Source: 2-01-FULL-40-42 sp964349415
Lineage (GTDB): Bacteria; Patescibacteriota; Microgenomatia; UBA1406; GWC2-37-13
Reading direction: 5' to 3'
Assembly (NCBI GenBank): GCA_964349415.1
Contig: CAYGGJ010000001.1
Location: forward strand, 1 to 53,318
DNA length: 53,318 nucleotides
Position numbers and translations under genes: made by a program
Shown: piece by piece, positions 42,636 through 50,186 of the stretch
Layout: each line of letters opens with the position of its first letter
How positions within the stretch are numbered: the stretch's first letter is position 1
Notes under the pieces: model-generated
Databases searched by the model: none
What the model was told of the DNA's origin: nothing
What the model saw: only the letters and a program-made list of their open reading frames with translations

Positions 42636-43412
42636 CTAGGCGGCCGGGCGAAGAGTTGCCTCTCCGGTCATGATGGTCGTCGGACCAGCCACGTTCTGAA
42701 CGGCGGTGCCGTCCCAGAACTCAGCAGTCCATCCCGCGGGGACAGTGACCGGGTCGTTGCGACCGGTCGGGCCATACTTGCAGGCCTGTCCATCCTCGAT
42801 GGGAACCGTGTTTGCGGGGCAAGAAACGCCCTGCGCTTGCGTGTCGGATGAACCCGACGAACCGGAGGAACGACTGTTGTCGTCATCTCCGCAGGTGAAG
42901 TTGCCGCCGTCCACTGGGAACGATGGGTCCTCGACCTGGCCGAAGTTCTTCTCCTTACGCAAGAGCTCACACGGAGGGTCTTCGTGCACTGCGTCGTTCG
43001 ACGGGTAGGCGTCGATCATGCGGAAGGTTCCCGCGACGATCGTGTAGCTCTCGCCATCTCCGACGTAGACGTTGATGCTGTCGTCAGCAAGGTGCAAGGT
43101 GCACACCCAGCCGTCTGGACATGTTGCCTGAGCCGAACCGACTCCGACCGAACGGAAGACCCAGCCACAGGCCTCGAGACCCAGACGTTGGACGTCCAGT
43201 CCGAGTGCAGCCTTCGCTTCGCCTGTCGTGAGGCAGCTTTCCGACGTGTTGATGCCGGTATCTCCGCCGGTTTCGCCGACCGAGACAGTTGGCTCGTTGC
43301 TGTCGTCGCCTCCGAGGCTGTCCGCTACTGCGAATCCGCCTGCGATTGCGATCGCCAGGATGACTACGACCGTCAGTGTTACAACGACCGCCTTCTTGAT
43401 GGCATCGCCCAT
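42636..43412 (-). CDS. GC-rich Cys-containing exported protein, probably acquired
   Basis: 258 residues from MGDAIKKAVVVTLTVVVILA. One membrane helix (about 8-28) puts the rest outside: an Asp/Gly/Ser-rich spacer, a domain with about ten Cys, a Ser/Gly linker and a C-terminal beta-like domain. No family recognised. The gene is about 60% GC by eye with G/C-ending codons, against about 40% around it. It is the only gene here with a convincing ribosome-binding site (AAAGGTG, 43420-43426, 7 bases from the ATG) and it lacks a -10 box in the leaderless position. All this points to horizontal transfer; an assembly join is the alternative. Confidence 0.8.
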   Translation of the reverse strand: MGDAIKKAVVVTLTVVVILAIAIAGGFAVADSLGGDDSNEPTVSVGETGGDTGINTSESCLTTGEAKAALGLDVQRLGLEACGWVFRSVGVGSAQATCPDGWVCTLHLADDSINVYVGDGESYTIVAGTFRMIDAYPSNDAVHEDPPCELLRKEKNFGQVEDPSFPVDGGNFTCGDDDNSRSSGSSGSSDTQAQGVSCPANTVPIEDGQACKYGPTGRNDPVTVPAGWTAEFWDGTAVQNVAGPTTIMTGEATLRPAA

Positions 43413-43831
43413 CTTCCCACACCTTTCTGTGTGTGAGTTGTTCGGCACTTACTTTCCTTGCTGGAAATTTGCCCTGTTCTTCCTCCTTCTACAGAAGCGT
43501 CTCCACCAGTAGCGAGTCCTGCGGTTTGATCCGTTGGTGTGCGCCGTGGCTGCTCCTTTTCTAGTTGGGGGGTGAGAACGTGTGTTTTACGTGTGTTATG
43601 TTGTATTTTCTCCTTTCTATATAGATGTCTTCTCTCAAAAGATAAATAAAATTTATCCTCTGGGTGAAGACATCTAAGCGTATTATCGGAGCAATCTAAT
43701 TCATCAGCAATTGATGTATATGAATTGTTCCTCTTTACTTGAAAAGAGTGGTATTTTTCTAAACCCAAATTGTTAAGGTGCTTGGACGGTTTCCTGTTCA
43801 TGCGGTCGAACAGAATAATCCGAGTCCTCAT
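43379..43831 (-). CDS. Doubtful frame with HTH-like segment upstream of the GC-rich gene
   Basis: 150 residues. The first half contains SYTSIADELDCSDNTLRCLH, which resembles a helix-turn-helix, and the ATG at 43831 is preceded by GGAGAAGAAGG. The second half is low in hydrophobics and runs out of frame over the start of the GC-rich gene. It also spans a large inverted repeat. It may be a short regulator degraded at its end or simply an untranslated leader; I favour the leader. Confidence 0.25.
   Translation of the reverse strand: MRTRIILFDRMNRKPSKHLNNLGLEKYHSFQVKRNNSYTSIADELDCSDNTLRCLHPEDKFYLSFERRHLYRKEKIQHNTRKTHVLTPQLEKEQPRRTPTDQTAGLATGGDASVEGGRTGQISSKESKCRTTHTQKGVGRWAMPSRRRSL
43420..43426 (-). 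promoter_or_regulatory. Shine-Dalgarno-like site of the GC-rich gene
   Basis: AAAGGTG on the minus strand, 7 bases before the ATG at 43412. Five bases (AGGTG) match the canonical anti-Shine-Dalgarno complement. It stands out because the neighbouring genes have no such site. It supports the ATG at 43412 over the more upstream in-frame start at 43448. Confidence 0.55.
43623..43675. repeat. Nested inverted repeat in the leader of the GC-rich gene
   Basis: Outer arms AGATGTCTTC (43623-43632) and GAAGACATCT (43666-43675), ten perfect pairs. Inner arms GATAAAT (43641-43647) and ATTTATC (43651-43657) with a 3-base loop. The internal loop between the stems is 8 bases on each side. It is likely to fold in RNA from either strand. 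The surrounding stretch 43449-43896 has no confident gene. Confidence 0.55.
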
Positions 43832-43865
43832 TGGCCTTCTTCTCCGATATAGGTGGAAGCAATTA

Positions 43866-43907
43866 CCACCCTTTCGGTGGAAGAAAAGCGAACTTATTAA
43901 CGCTTTT
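43866..43907 (-). terminator. Candidate terminator after the DUF11 gene
   Basis: Hairpin AAAAGCG (43884-43890)/CGCTTTT (43901-43907) overlaps the stop codon at 43897 and, read on the minus strand, ends CGCTTTTCTTCC. A second hairpin CCACC (43866-43870)/GGTGG (43876-43880) follows. The U-tract is short, so termination is plausible but not certain. Confidence 0.4.
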
Positions 43908-44538
43908 TTCTGAGAATAACGCCTGTACTAAAACCAAGCGCGTTTAATAGCAGTAATCCGAGGCCCATTTCAGGTCCTGCGGCAGGAACTTGAGGAATAT
44001 CTTTTCTAACTTGTTTTTCCGCGCAGAACTGAGCTGTGTCCTCGTCAGAAACAGCTGAATTAAAGGCGTGCGCACGGTTTATAAGACAGAAGATGCCCCT
44101 GTCAGAAGGAAGTTGATCCTGCCCTCTAACTCGAGCTTTAACAGTGTATGTTTTTTCTTGATGTGGTTCAAAATCCCCTGCATCTATCGTAATTACACGA
44201 TTTGCAGAGTCATAGGATCCTGGGTGTTCTACCACGTCAACCAAATCAGGAATGAAATCTTTTACGGTAACATCGTTTAGATTTTGATCTGTGGGATTTT
44301 TTACTGTTATGCGGAAAAATACATCTTGCGTGGGTGCGAAACGTGGGTCAGAAGGGGAAAGGTTGTCTACAAAGTCAGATTTCTCCGGTCTTTGGACGGT
44401 TTTATTTACTTCTATAGACTGGACCGGGGATGGCCCGTAAGGTCCATATTGCGTATCGCTTGCAGACACAGATACTGTCGCAATAGCAAAAACAAGTGTT
44501 AGAAAAAACGCTGTAACTACTCGCGTCACCCTTATCAT
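43897..44538 (-). CDS. DUF11-type surface protein with C-terminal anchor
   Basis: 213 residues. Signal peptide (about 1-27, ending VSAS). SIEVNKTVQRP and the following VFFRITVKNPTDQNLNDVTV strand with D-F-I-P-D-L form a DUF11/CARDB-like beta sandwich typical of repeated surface adhesins. A CxxxxxA pair of Cys follows. The end PQVPAAGPEMGLGLLLLNALGFSTGVILRKKR combines a P-rich motif, helix and basic tail; PxxGP may replace LPxTG. Promoter consensus is close to perfect: TTGACA (44570-44575), 17 bp, TATACT (44547-44552). Confidence 0.82.
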   Translation of the reverse strand: MIRVTRVVTAFFLTLVFAIATVSVSASDTQYGPYGPSPVQSIEVNKTVQRPEKSDFVDNLSPSDPRFAPTQDVFFRITVKNPTDQNLNDVTVKDFIPDLVDVVEHPGSYDSANRVITIDAGDFEPHQEKTYTVKARVRGQDQLPSDRGIFCLINRAHAFNSAVSDEDTAQFCAEKQVRKDIPQVPAAGPEMGLGLLLLNALGFSTGVILRKKR

Positions 44539-44546
44539 TAAGAAGT

Positions 44547-44575
44547 AGTATACTACAGGTCAAACTCTTTGTCAA
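44547..44575 (-). promoter_or_regulatory. Leaderless promoter of the DUF11 gene
   Basis: Minus strand TTGACA (44570-44575), 17-bp spacer, TATACT (44547-44552), start site about 2 bases before the ATG at 44538. The box lies in the self-complementary TAGTATACTA. It is back to back with the promoter of the SpoU gene. Confidence 0.75.
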
Positions 44576-44600
44576 CTATAGGTTGTTCACAAAGATTGTG

Positions 44601-44606
44601 TATAAT
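44601..44606 (+). promoter_or_regulatory. -10 box deciding the start of the SpoU gene
   Basis: TATAAT ending 8 bases before the ATG at 44614. The frame is open to 44569, but that part is upstream of the predicted transcript. No good -35 box; GTG two bases before gives partial TG-type extension. Confidence 0.65.
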
Positions 44607-44613
44607 ATACCGT

Positions 44614-45147
44614 ATGAAACTTAATGCAGAAGAACTCCGAGATATTGATGAAAATGAGGCTAAATTGAGGCTAAAAGGTCTCAAACGTCAGCCTGTCTAC
44701 TTCATACTTGAGGACATATTAGATACTTATAACATTGGCGGACTGTTCCGATTAGCGGATGCATTAATGGTTGAAAGAATATACCTCTGCGCCCGTACAA
44801 CTACACCTCCAAATAACCGGATTTTTAAGGCCTCAGTAGGTACCGATAAGGTGGTGCCGTGGGAATACAAAAAAACCTCGAAGGACGCCATTAAAACCTT
44901 AAGAAAGGATGTTCCAAAGGTTAGAGTAGTTGCAATAGAACAGGATAAAAAATCAGTGGATTACCGGAAAGTTGAGTATTCTAAACCCATTGCTTTTGTT
45001 ATAGGAAACGAATCTGATGGGATCTCCAAGGCTACGTTGAGGCTGGTTGATAATATAGTTGAGATTCCCATGTGGGGGATAAATAAGTCCTTAAATGTCA
45101 TTATTTCAGCTGCGATAGTAAGCTATCACGCCATAGCATTTCAATAA
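44614..45147 (+). CDS. SpoU/TrmH-family RNA 2'-O-methyltransferase
   Basis: 177 residues. Motif 1 N-I-G-G-L-F-R-L-A-D-A, motif 2 F-V-I-G-N-E-S-D-G-I and motif 3 V-E-I-P-M-W-G-I-N-K-S-L-N-V, the knotted SPOUT fold. The family methylates ribose in tRNA or rRNA. There is no N-terminal RNA-binding extension of the TrmH/RlmB kind, so it is a minimal form and the target cannot be named. Confidence 0.92.
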   Translation: MKLNAEELRDIDENEAKLRLKGLKRQPVYFILEDILDTYNIGGLFRLADALMVERIYLCARTTTPPNNRIFKASVGTDKVVPWEYKKTSKDAIKTLRKDVPKVRVVAIEQDKKSVDYRKVEYSKPIAFVIGNESDGISKATLRLVDNIVEIPMWGINKSLNVIISAAIVSYHAIAFQ

Positions 45148-45154
45148 GATTGCT

Positions 45155-45565
45155 CTAAGGAGTAGTATTCGGTGTTACTTGCGGTCCAGCTTCAATAGGG
45201 GGGCGGGTAGTGAAGCGCTCCGGATGTCTATCTGATATCAGTATATTGGCAGAAAATACAGCAAGCGGTATTCCAATAATCGTAGCCAAGCCTAAGCGGG
45301 TGCCAAGGCTCATACCTGTTCTTTGTGCGTAATCTAGTTGTCTTTTCCGGGCTCTTATAATGGGATCCGGAAGAAAGCCTCGGCTTAAGGATCTATCAAG
45401 ACCCCTTTGTATATCAGCGTCGACCCGCGGAGTAGTATAAACGGTTTCAAATCTTTTCTTAGGAGGCTCTACTGCCGGTTTTGTCGGGGGCAAGAAGACA
45501 TCGCCTGTTCTTCCTTTTGCTTTAAAATGCTGATCAAAGATTCTTCCTCTTCGAAGTTCTGTCAT
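45155..45565 (-). CDS. Small single-pass membrane hypothetical protein
   Basis: 136 residues. A basic, Pro-containing cytosolic N-terminus (about 1-85) precedes one helix (LGLATIIGIPLAVFSANILI) and a short exterior Thr/Pro tail. No family recognised. Promoter TTGACA (45598-45603), 18 bp, TATCTT (45574-45579), start site about 2 bases before the ATG. It converges with the SpoU gene. Confidence 0.65.
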   Translation of the reverse strand: MTELRRGRIFDQHFKAKGRTGDVFLPPTKPAVEPPKKRFETVYTTPRVDADIQRGLDRSLSRGFLPDPIIRARKRQLDYAQRTGMSLGTRLGLATIIGIPLAVFSANILISDRHPERFTTRPPIEAGPQVTPNTTP

Positions 45566-45573
45566 ATAACTTT

Positions 45574-45603
45574 AAGATATACTATAAGTTATATACTTGT
45601 CAA
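45574..45603 (-). promoter_or_regulatory. Leaderless promoter of the gene starting at 45565
   Basis: Minus strand TTGACA (45598-45603), 18-bp spacer, TATCTT (45574-45579); it ends 9 bases before the ATG. Confidence 0.6.
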
Positions 45604-45611
45604 GTGCAATT

Positions 45612-46160
45612 TTAGTGAAGATGCTTTTGCAGAGATATAGTGGTTATTTTAGCTACGGTAATGCCCACAATCATGCCTCCTAAGATGTCAATGAGGTAAT
45701 GACACTGTAAGTAAATACGCGATAGACAAATTAAAAATGCAAGTATATAGTAAATAACAGAGCGTTTTTTATCAAAGTAGGAAAAGATAAAAGCAGCTGC
45801 AAATGCTACGGCAGCATGGCCTGATGGAAATGAAAAACTTTCAGGGCAGATCGAAAGAAGCGTATCGTTGAGTCTCAGCGGTCTTGCTCTTCCATATAGG
45901 TTTTTGAGTACAAATTCGACAAACAAAAAGGTAGTTATTGTACCGGCAAGCAGATATACAGGGAATTTCTTATGTCTTTTTCCTTCAAAAACAAGAAGAA
46001 GAAAAAGAATAATCAGCCACGCTATAACCGAATTTCCGTATACGGAGAGGAATGAAAAAAGCAGGTCGAAAAAGGGAGTGTGGGGAATTACATCATGCAA
46101 AAAGTTCGTCAAAGAACGATCCGCGACGATAAGTTGCTCAAGAATATCGGTATATTGCAT
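45612..46160 (-). CDS. PAP2-family membrane phosphatase (BcrC-like)
   Basis: 182 residues with five to six membrane helices. The three phosphatase motifs are complete: K-N-L-Y-G-R-A-R-P-L, F-P-S-G-H-A-A and S-R-I-Y-L-Q-C-H-Y-L-I-D. Enzymes of this type hydrolyse undecaprenyl diphosphate or other lipid phosphates, recycling the glycan carrier; this would suit the glycosyltransferases nearby. It overlaps the methyltransferase by 23 bases, so the two are translated from one message. Confidence 0.9.
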   Translation of the reverse strand: MQYTDILEQLIVADRSLTNFLHDVIPHTPFFDLLFSFLSVYGNSVIAWLIILFLLLVFEGKRHKKFPVYLLAGTITTFLFVEFVLKNLYGRARPLRLNDTLLSICPESFSFPSGHAAVAFAAAFIFSYFDKKRSVIYYILAFLICLSRIYLQCHYLIDILGGMIVGITVAKITTISLQKHLH

Positions 46161-46683
46161 GAATATTTTTAGTAGTTTTAATCAGCCTTTGATCTTTTAA
46201 TTTGGGTAGAGGATAAAAATATGATACCACTTCAAATTTTTTTAAGCTCCTCCGGACATTTTCGAAAAGTTCGGGCATTAACCAGGGAGAAATATAGACG
46301 AAAATGGTTGTGTGATTTGAGGGCTTAGAGAGCTGAGAGAGATTGATTTTGAACATATCCGCCCAAACAATTTTAATATTTGCGCGATTCGGGCTCATTA
46401 ACCGTCTCACATAGAGTATTAAAATCAGCAATGGATTTATCTCAACTGCTATAAATTTTGTATTTATTCCTCTTTCCATAGCCTCCTTCGCAGCCTTAAA
46501 AATAACAATTCCGTCACCGGCACCCAGGTCGATTACCACCTGATGACTTCGCAGACGTAGAGCCTTAAGAATTAGATCAATGTCCTTTTTATTGGCAGGA
46601 AAATACGGAACAGGAGATAACTGAGGAAAGGCGAAAAGAACTACTATCAGCCCCAAAAGTACGAGCAAAAGGTAGAGTATCAC
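46138..46683 (-). CDS. Membrane-anchored class I SAM-dependent methyltransferase
   Basis: 181 residues, GTG start. N-terminal membrane helix (ILYLLLVLLGLIVVLFAFPQL), then the SAM-binding motif V-V-I-D-L-G-A-G-D-G with E-I-N at the end of strand 2 and W-A-D-M at strand 4. The target is unknown. The GTG is 2 bases beyond the 3' end of tRNA-Leu, so the transcript would be shared with the tRNA or released by its processing. Upstream in the same frame a TGA lies within the tRNA, so no earlier start is possible beyond it. Confidence 0.78.
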   Translation of the reverse strand: MILYLLLVLLGLIVVLFAFPQLSPVPYFPANKKDIDLILKALRLRSHQVVIDLGAGDGIVIFKAAKEAMERGINTKFIAVEINPLLILILYVRRLMSPNRANIKIVWADMFKINLSQLSKPSNHTTIFVYISPWLMPELFENVRRSLKKFEVVSYFYPLPKLKDQRLIKTTKNIHAIYRYS

Positions 46684-46685
46684 TG

Positions 46686-46768
46686 TGCCGAGGGAGAGAA
46701 TCGAACTCTCATGAGGTTGCCCTCACAGGTTTTTGAGACCTGCGTGTCTACCGTTCCACCACCTCGGC
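46686..46768 (-). tRNA. tRNA-Leu (anticodon CAA)
   Basis: 83 bases. Acceptor GCCGAGG/CCTCGGC (46762-46768 with 46687-46693) with discriminator A at 46686. Anticodon stem CAGGT/ACCTG encloses CTCAAAA, giving anticodon CAA for the codon UUG. Long variable arm and GTTCGATTC T loop are typical of class II tRNA-Leu. CCA is not encoded; the next bases are CAG. The 3' side is followed after 2 bases by the GTG of a methyltransferase gene. Confidence 0.95.
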
Positions 46769-46778
46769 ATAAATAGGT

Positions 46779-46858
46779 TTCAGCATGTAGTATATAGCAT
46801 TTAGCTTCAAAAGACAAAAATTCTGAATGTTAAATTCTCAACGCTATATGGCATTGTG
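46779..46858. repeat. Intergenic micro-repeat region
   Basis: Words such as GTAGTATATAGCATTTAGC and CGCTATATGGCATTG are loosely inverted around an A-rich middle. They share GCATTTAG and CTATATG with the repeats at 21826 and 32821. The stretch separates tRNA-Leu from pepA. Confidence 0.4.
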
Positions 46859-46861
46859 GGG

Positions 46862-46890
46862 TTGACGTATCAGAGCCTCAGGAGTAACAT
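46862..46890 (+). promoter_or_regulatory. Leaderless promoter of pepA
   Basis: TTGACG (46862-46867), 17-bp spacer, TAACAT (46885-46890), ending 6 bases before the ATG at 46896. An AGGAG at 46880-46884 lies within the spacer, so it would not be transcribed if this promoter is right. Confidence 0.6.
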
Positions 46891-46895
46891 AGGGT

Positions 46896-48437
46896 ATGAT
46901 TGGCCGCGTAACCGTTACAAAAGGTACTTTTCCTCAAAAAGCACAGGTTTTAATTCTTCCCCTCTTCCAAAGCGATCTTAAAAATAGCCAAACCATAAAA
47001 AAACTCGATCAAAATAAGCCCGGACTACTTACTGCTAAAATCAAGCAGTTCGAGTTTGAAGCTAAAAAAGGACAGACACTTTCGGTAGAAAATCTTTCTC
47101 CTTATAGACACACTATTCTTCTGGGGCTTGGCGACAAGAAGGATTTTTCATTCATTTCTTTCCGTGAAAATCTTGCCAAATGTCTTCACATGGTCCGTCC
47201 CCATAGACATATTTCGGTAGATCTGTTTCTTCCCGACGTGGATCTTACATTCCAATTGGGTAAACATGCCGGTCTTTCCGTGCACCTGACCAACTACAGC
47301 TTTATGAAGTATAAAAGCGAAAAGGAGCAAAAAAAACACACCGTAACAGAACAGCTCACAATCTTTGTAGATCCAAAGACAAAAGATGCCGATCTACGGT
47401 TGATGGAGGAGGGACTGCGTGTGGCAGAGGCTTTGGGAGAGGGGATAACGCTGACCCGGGATCTTGTAAACGAGCCTGCGATTCATCTGGGCCCAGATGA
47501 GATGGTGGATGCTGCAAGATCGATTGAAAAAGAGGCAAAAGGCCTCATTAAGGTCAAAGTGCTCGATGAGGTTGAGTGCCGCAAGTTAGGTATGGGTTCT
47601 TTCTTAGGTGTAGCACAGGGTAGTGATAAAAAACCCAAATTCATAGTTATTCAGACGGTTTCAAAAAAAGCCGGCAAAAAAAAGCAGGTATCGATTGTTG
47701 GTAAATCCATCATGTTTGACTCAGGAGGACTTTCCTTAAAACCAGGCGGCAGTATGGAAGACATGAAGCTCGATATGGCCGGTGCAGCTACTGTCCTGGG
47801 AGCATTTAAGACGCTGGTTCAAGCGCCATCTTTCCTACGGCGAATTGCCGATCAGATGGAACTTTCTGGTGTTATTCCTGCCTGTGAAAATATGCCCTCC
47901 GGCAAAGCTTTGAGACCCGGAGATATTGTGAGGGCCTTAAACGGAAAGACCATCGAGGTTTTAAATACCGATGCCGAAGGGCGCCTTGCGCTTGCGGATG
48001 CTTTGTCTTACGCTGAAAAACACCTGAAGGCAGAATATATCATTGACCTTGCGACTCTTACGGGAGCTTGCATGGTGGCGCTTGGCAACGATCTTGCCGG
48101 GGCATTTGGAAATGACAAAGAATTTACCAAATTGGTGGTTGACACTGCAAAGCATGAAGGTGAAGGAATCTGGCCGTTACCACTTTACAAGCCATACCTA
48201 AAACAGATGAAAAGCGACATTGCAGATCTGAAAAACATTGGGGGCGGCCGGTATGGTGGGGCAATTACTGCTGCCTTATTCTTATCCGAATTTGTGGAAA
48301 AAGCAAAATGGGTTCATGTTGATATAGCAGGACCATCATTCCGCCACGAGCCGCCAAAAGGAACACTTCCCAAAGGAGCCAGTGGTTGGGGAGTGATGAC
48401 GGTATTAGGAGTTATTACAAAATTACTTACAGATTAA
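46896..48437 (+). CDS. pepA: Leucyl (cytosol) aminopeptidase, M17 family
   Basis: 513 residues, like the E. coli enzyme (503). The metal-binding core is intact: VGKSIMFDSGGLSLKPGGSM with the conserved Lys and Asp, M-K-L-D-M-A-G-A-A, and the signature N-T-D-A-E-G-R-L-A-L. It releases N-terminal amino acids from peptides using two metal ions. In amino-acid auxotrophs of this type it probably serves peptide recycling. The CBS protein gene starts 11 bases after its stop. Confidence 0.96.
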   Translation: MIGRVTVTKGTFPQKAQVLILPLFQSDLKNSQTIKKLDQNKPGLLTAKIKQFEFEAKKGQTLSVENLSPYRHTILLGLGDKKDFSFISFRENLAKCLHMVRPHRHISVDLFLPDVDLTFQLGKHAGLSVHLTNYSFMKYKSEKEQKKHTVTEQLTIFVDPKTKDADLRLMEEGLRVAEALGEGITLTRDLVNEPAIHLGPDEMVDAARSIEKEAKGLIKVKVLDEVECRKLGMGSFLGVAQGSDKKPKFIVIQTVSKKAGKKKQVSIVGKSIMFDSGGLSLKPGGSMEDMKLDMAGAATVLGAFKTLVQAPSFLRRIADQMELSGVIPACENMPSGKALRPGDIVRALNGKTIEVLNTDAEGRLALADALSYAEKHLKAEYIIDLATLTGACMVALGNDLAGAFGNDKEFTKLVVDTAKHEGEGIWPLPLYKPYLKQMKSDIADLKNIGGGRYGGAITAALFLSEFVEKAKWVHVDIAGPSFRHEPPKGTLPKGASGWGVMTVLGVITKLLTD

Positions 48438-48448
48438 TCTGTGCGCCT

Positions 48449-49522
48449 ATGGAGCTTAGAGATTTTGTCAAAACAAAAAACATAATCAGAATGGCTCCGG
48501 ACAAAACGCTTTCACAGGCTCTTTCTTTGCTTGGATCTTCCCACGACGCTGCCTTTATTTTTGGTGAAAAGGATAAGTATATGGGGGTTATTAACCCTTA
48601 TTATTCAATTATTAAAACTTCTCTTCCCGGCAATGCAAAAGTAGAACATTGCCTCTTTCATGCTCCGCGCATCCGCCAGAATTTTCCGGTCGGCAAGGTA
48701 GCCAAGCTTATGATTGAGTCAAAGCTTCATTATCTTCCCATCTTTGACCAAAACGACAAATTTACGGGCATTACATCTGCACGCCGTCTGCTTAATATCT
48801 TTAAGGATCTGCCGATCTTTGATCAGGGAATCGAAGATTTCATAAGAAGAAAGAATAAGCCGCTTTTAACGGTATACGAGACCGATTCAGTTGCTGTTGC
48901 CGTGCATCTTTTCAAAAGAAGCAAGGTCTCAAAATTAGTCGTAGTTAATAAAAACATGAAGTTGTACGGAATCCTTACGTACTATGATCTTATTAACTTT
49001 TTAGTTACACCGAGAAAAAAAGTCCACAGGGGAGACAAAGACGGGAACAGGAGCAGCTTTGAATTTCAGCAGGTGAAGAATTTCGCAAAGACATATGTAC
49101 TTACCCTCGGTCCGCAAAATAATGTAAAAGAGGCTCTCAATCTTATCCTTGATAAAAAAATTGGAAGCGTTGTTGTCGTAGATAAGGCTAAAAATCCTGT
49201 GGGAATTATAACAACCCGGGATCTTTTAACTCTCATAATTCAATCAAGACGCGAAAGGACTATGGAAATAACTCTCAAAAATCTTTCTGCCACAAGCAGC
49301 TATGTAGTCGACGGGTTCATTACACAGCTTAAAATGTGGGTGAGAAAAATACCGGATGTGAGCAGGATCAAGTTGTTAGTTAAGGAAGAGAAAAGGGGTG
49401 GATTATTTGAGGCAGTGCTTTCACTGATACCCCAAAAAGGTCAAAACAGGGTTATAAAAAAAGAGGGAAAGAATCTTCAGAAAGTTCTACAGGATTTTAA
49501 AGTGATTAAGAAAAGGCGTTAA
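48449..49522 (+). CDS. Four-CBS-domain protein with unusual C-terminal domain
   Basis: 357 residues from MELRDFVKTKN; an ATG at 48386 would overlap pepA. Four CBS motifs are seen, the clearest being KLHYLPIFDQNDKFTGITSA, VSKLVVVNKNMKLYGILTYY and IGSVVVVDKAKNPVGIITTR. CBS pairs bind adenosine nucleotides and sense energy or redox state. The last 90 residues (MEITLKNLSATSSYVVDGFI onward) look like a separate alpha/beta domain that I cannot name with confidence; it faintly recalls ribosome hibernation factors. Cytosolic. Overlaps the HAD gene tail by 4 bases. Confidence 0.82.
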   Translation: MELRDFVKTKNIIRMAPDKTLSQALSLLGSSHDAAFIFGEKDKYMGVINPYYSIIKTSLPGNAKVEHCLFHAPRIRQNFPVGKVAKLMIESKLHYLPIFDQNDKFTGITSARRLLNIFKDLPIFDQGIEDFIRRKNKPLLTVYETDSVAVAVHLFKRSKVSKLVVVNKNMKLYGILTYYDLINFLVTPRKKVHRGDKDGNRSSFEFQQVKNFAKTYVLTLGPQNNVKEALNLILDKKIGSVVVVDKAKNPVGIITTRDLLTLIIQSRRERTMEITLKNLSATSSYVVDGFITQLKMWVRKIPDVSRIKLLVKEEKRGGLFEAVLSLIPQKGQNRVIKKEGKNLQKVLQDFKVIKKRR

Positions 49523-50085
49523 AGCAATTCTTTCTGAATATAGTTCAGGGCTTTCTTTAGAGTCGGAAATTTATATTTATATTCCAAAGCCCTGTCGAGG
49601 ATATTGTAAAGCCAGAAGATTTTCGTTTTGCCTCCCTGCAATTTTTGTACTACGTCCCAGTTGTCTTCAATAAAAACGTCAAGCTTTAGTTTGTCGATTT
49701 CCCCTTTCTTAAAAAGATATGGTTGTTGGTTTTTAATGTTGTGAAGAGTTTCTAAAAAATGAGAATTTGTGTTTATTTTCCTCATCCATTTTTCAAAATC
49801 AGTTGCAAGAAATCCATACCGCCCACTTATCACATAAGCTTCAATTTTTCCTTGGTCAACCAACTTTTTAACTTCATCTACGCCGGGATCCACAAAAAGA
49901 CTGGAGTAGTGAAACACTCTCCATATAAATTGCTGAGCCGGAGTGGTGGGAATAAAAAACTTTGCTTCTTTTTTCCTGAACAAGGCGCGCTTGGCAGAAG
50001 TGACGAGGGGACGGGCTATTCGGGCAGGGTTGTATAAGAGTACCCCGTCCAAATCAAACCCTATCCGCATCTTCCTATTTTGCAT
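49519..50085 (-). CDS. HAD-superfamily hydrolase
   Basis: 188 residues. The nucleophile motif F-D-L-D-G-V-L-L (Asp 10 and 12), a Ser in VISGRYG and the acidic motif F-I-E-D-N-W are in HAD order. Short C1-type cap. It resembles proteins annotated as 5'-nucleotidase/HAD of unknown substrate. Frame start MQNRKMRIGF; TACAAT (50092-50097) ends 7 bases before this ATG, so the first Met is preferred over the internal one. Confidence 0.85.
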   Translation of the reverse strand: MQNRKMRIGFDLDGVLLYNPARIARPLVTSAKRALFRKKEAKFFIPTTPAQQFIWRVFHYSSLFVDPGVDEVKKLVDQGKIEAYVISGRYGFLATDFEKWMRKINTNSHFLETLHNIKNQQPYLFKKGEIDKLKLDVFIEDNWDVVQKLQGGKTKIFWLYNILDRALEYKYKFPTLKKALNYIQKELL

Positions 50086-50186
50086 CTCATTATTGTACTT
50101 TACTTTATGTCATTCTGGTAAGTCTCAAGCAGAGCCGAGAGATGCACCCGGAATCGATTTCGGATAAGCCGGAATGACGGTTGATA

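Noticed and set aside
42460..42640. Known RNA families (tmRNA, SRP RNA, 6S RNA, RNase P RNA, group I intron)
   Set aside because: None of the conserved core sequences that I know for these was found; only hairpin structure is claimed.
43084..43422. Arg-rich frame on the minus strand within the GC-rich gene, and long plus-strand frames at 42706-43436
   Set aside because: Frame shadows of a high-GC gene; composition is atypical of proteins and the 42636-43412 frame has membrane helix and Cys pattern.
46880..46884. AGGAG ahead of pepA as a ribosome-binding site
   Set aside because: It lies 11 bases from the ATG and between a TTGACG and TAACAT pair spaced 17 bp, so it is more likely in the promoter spacer.
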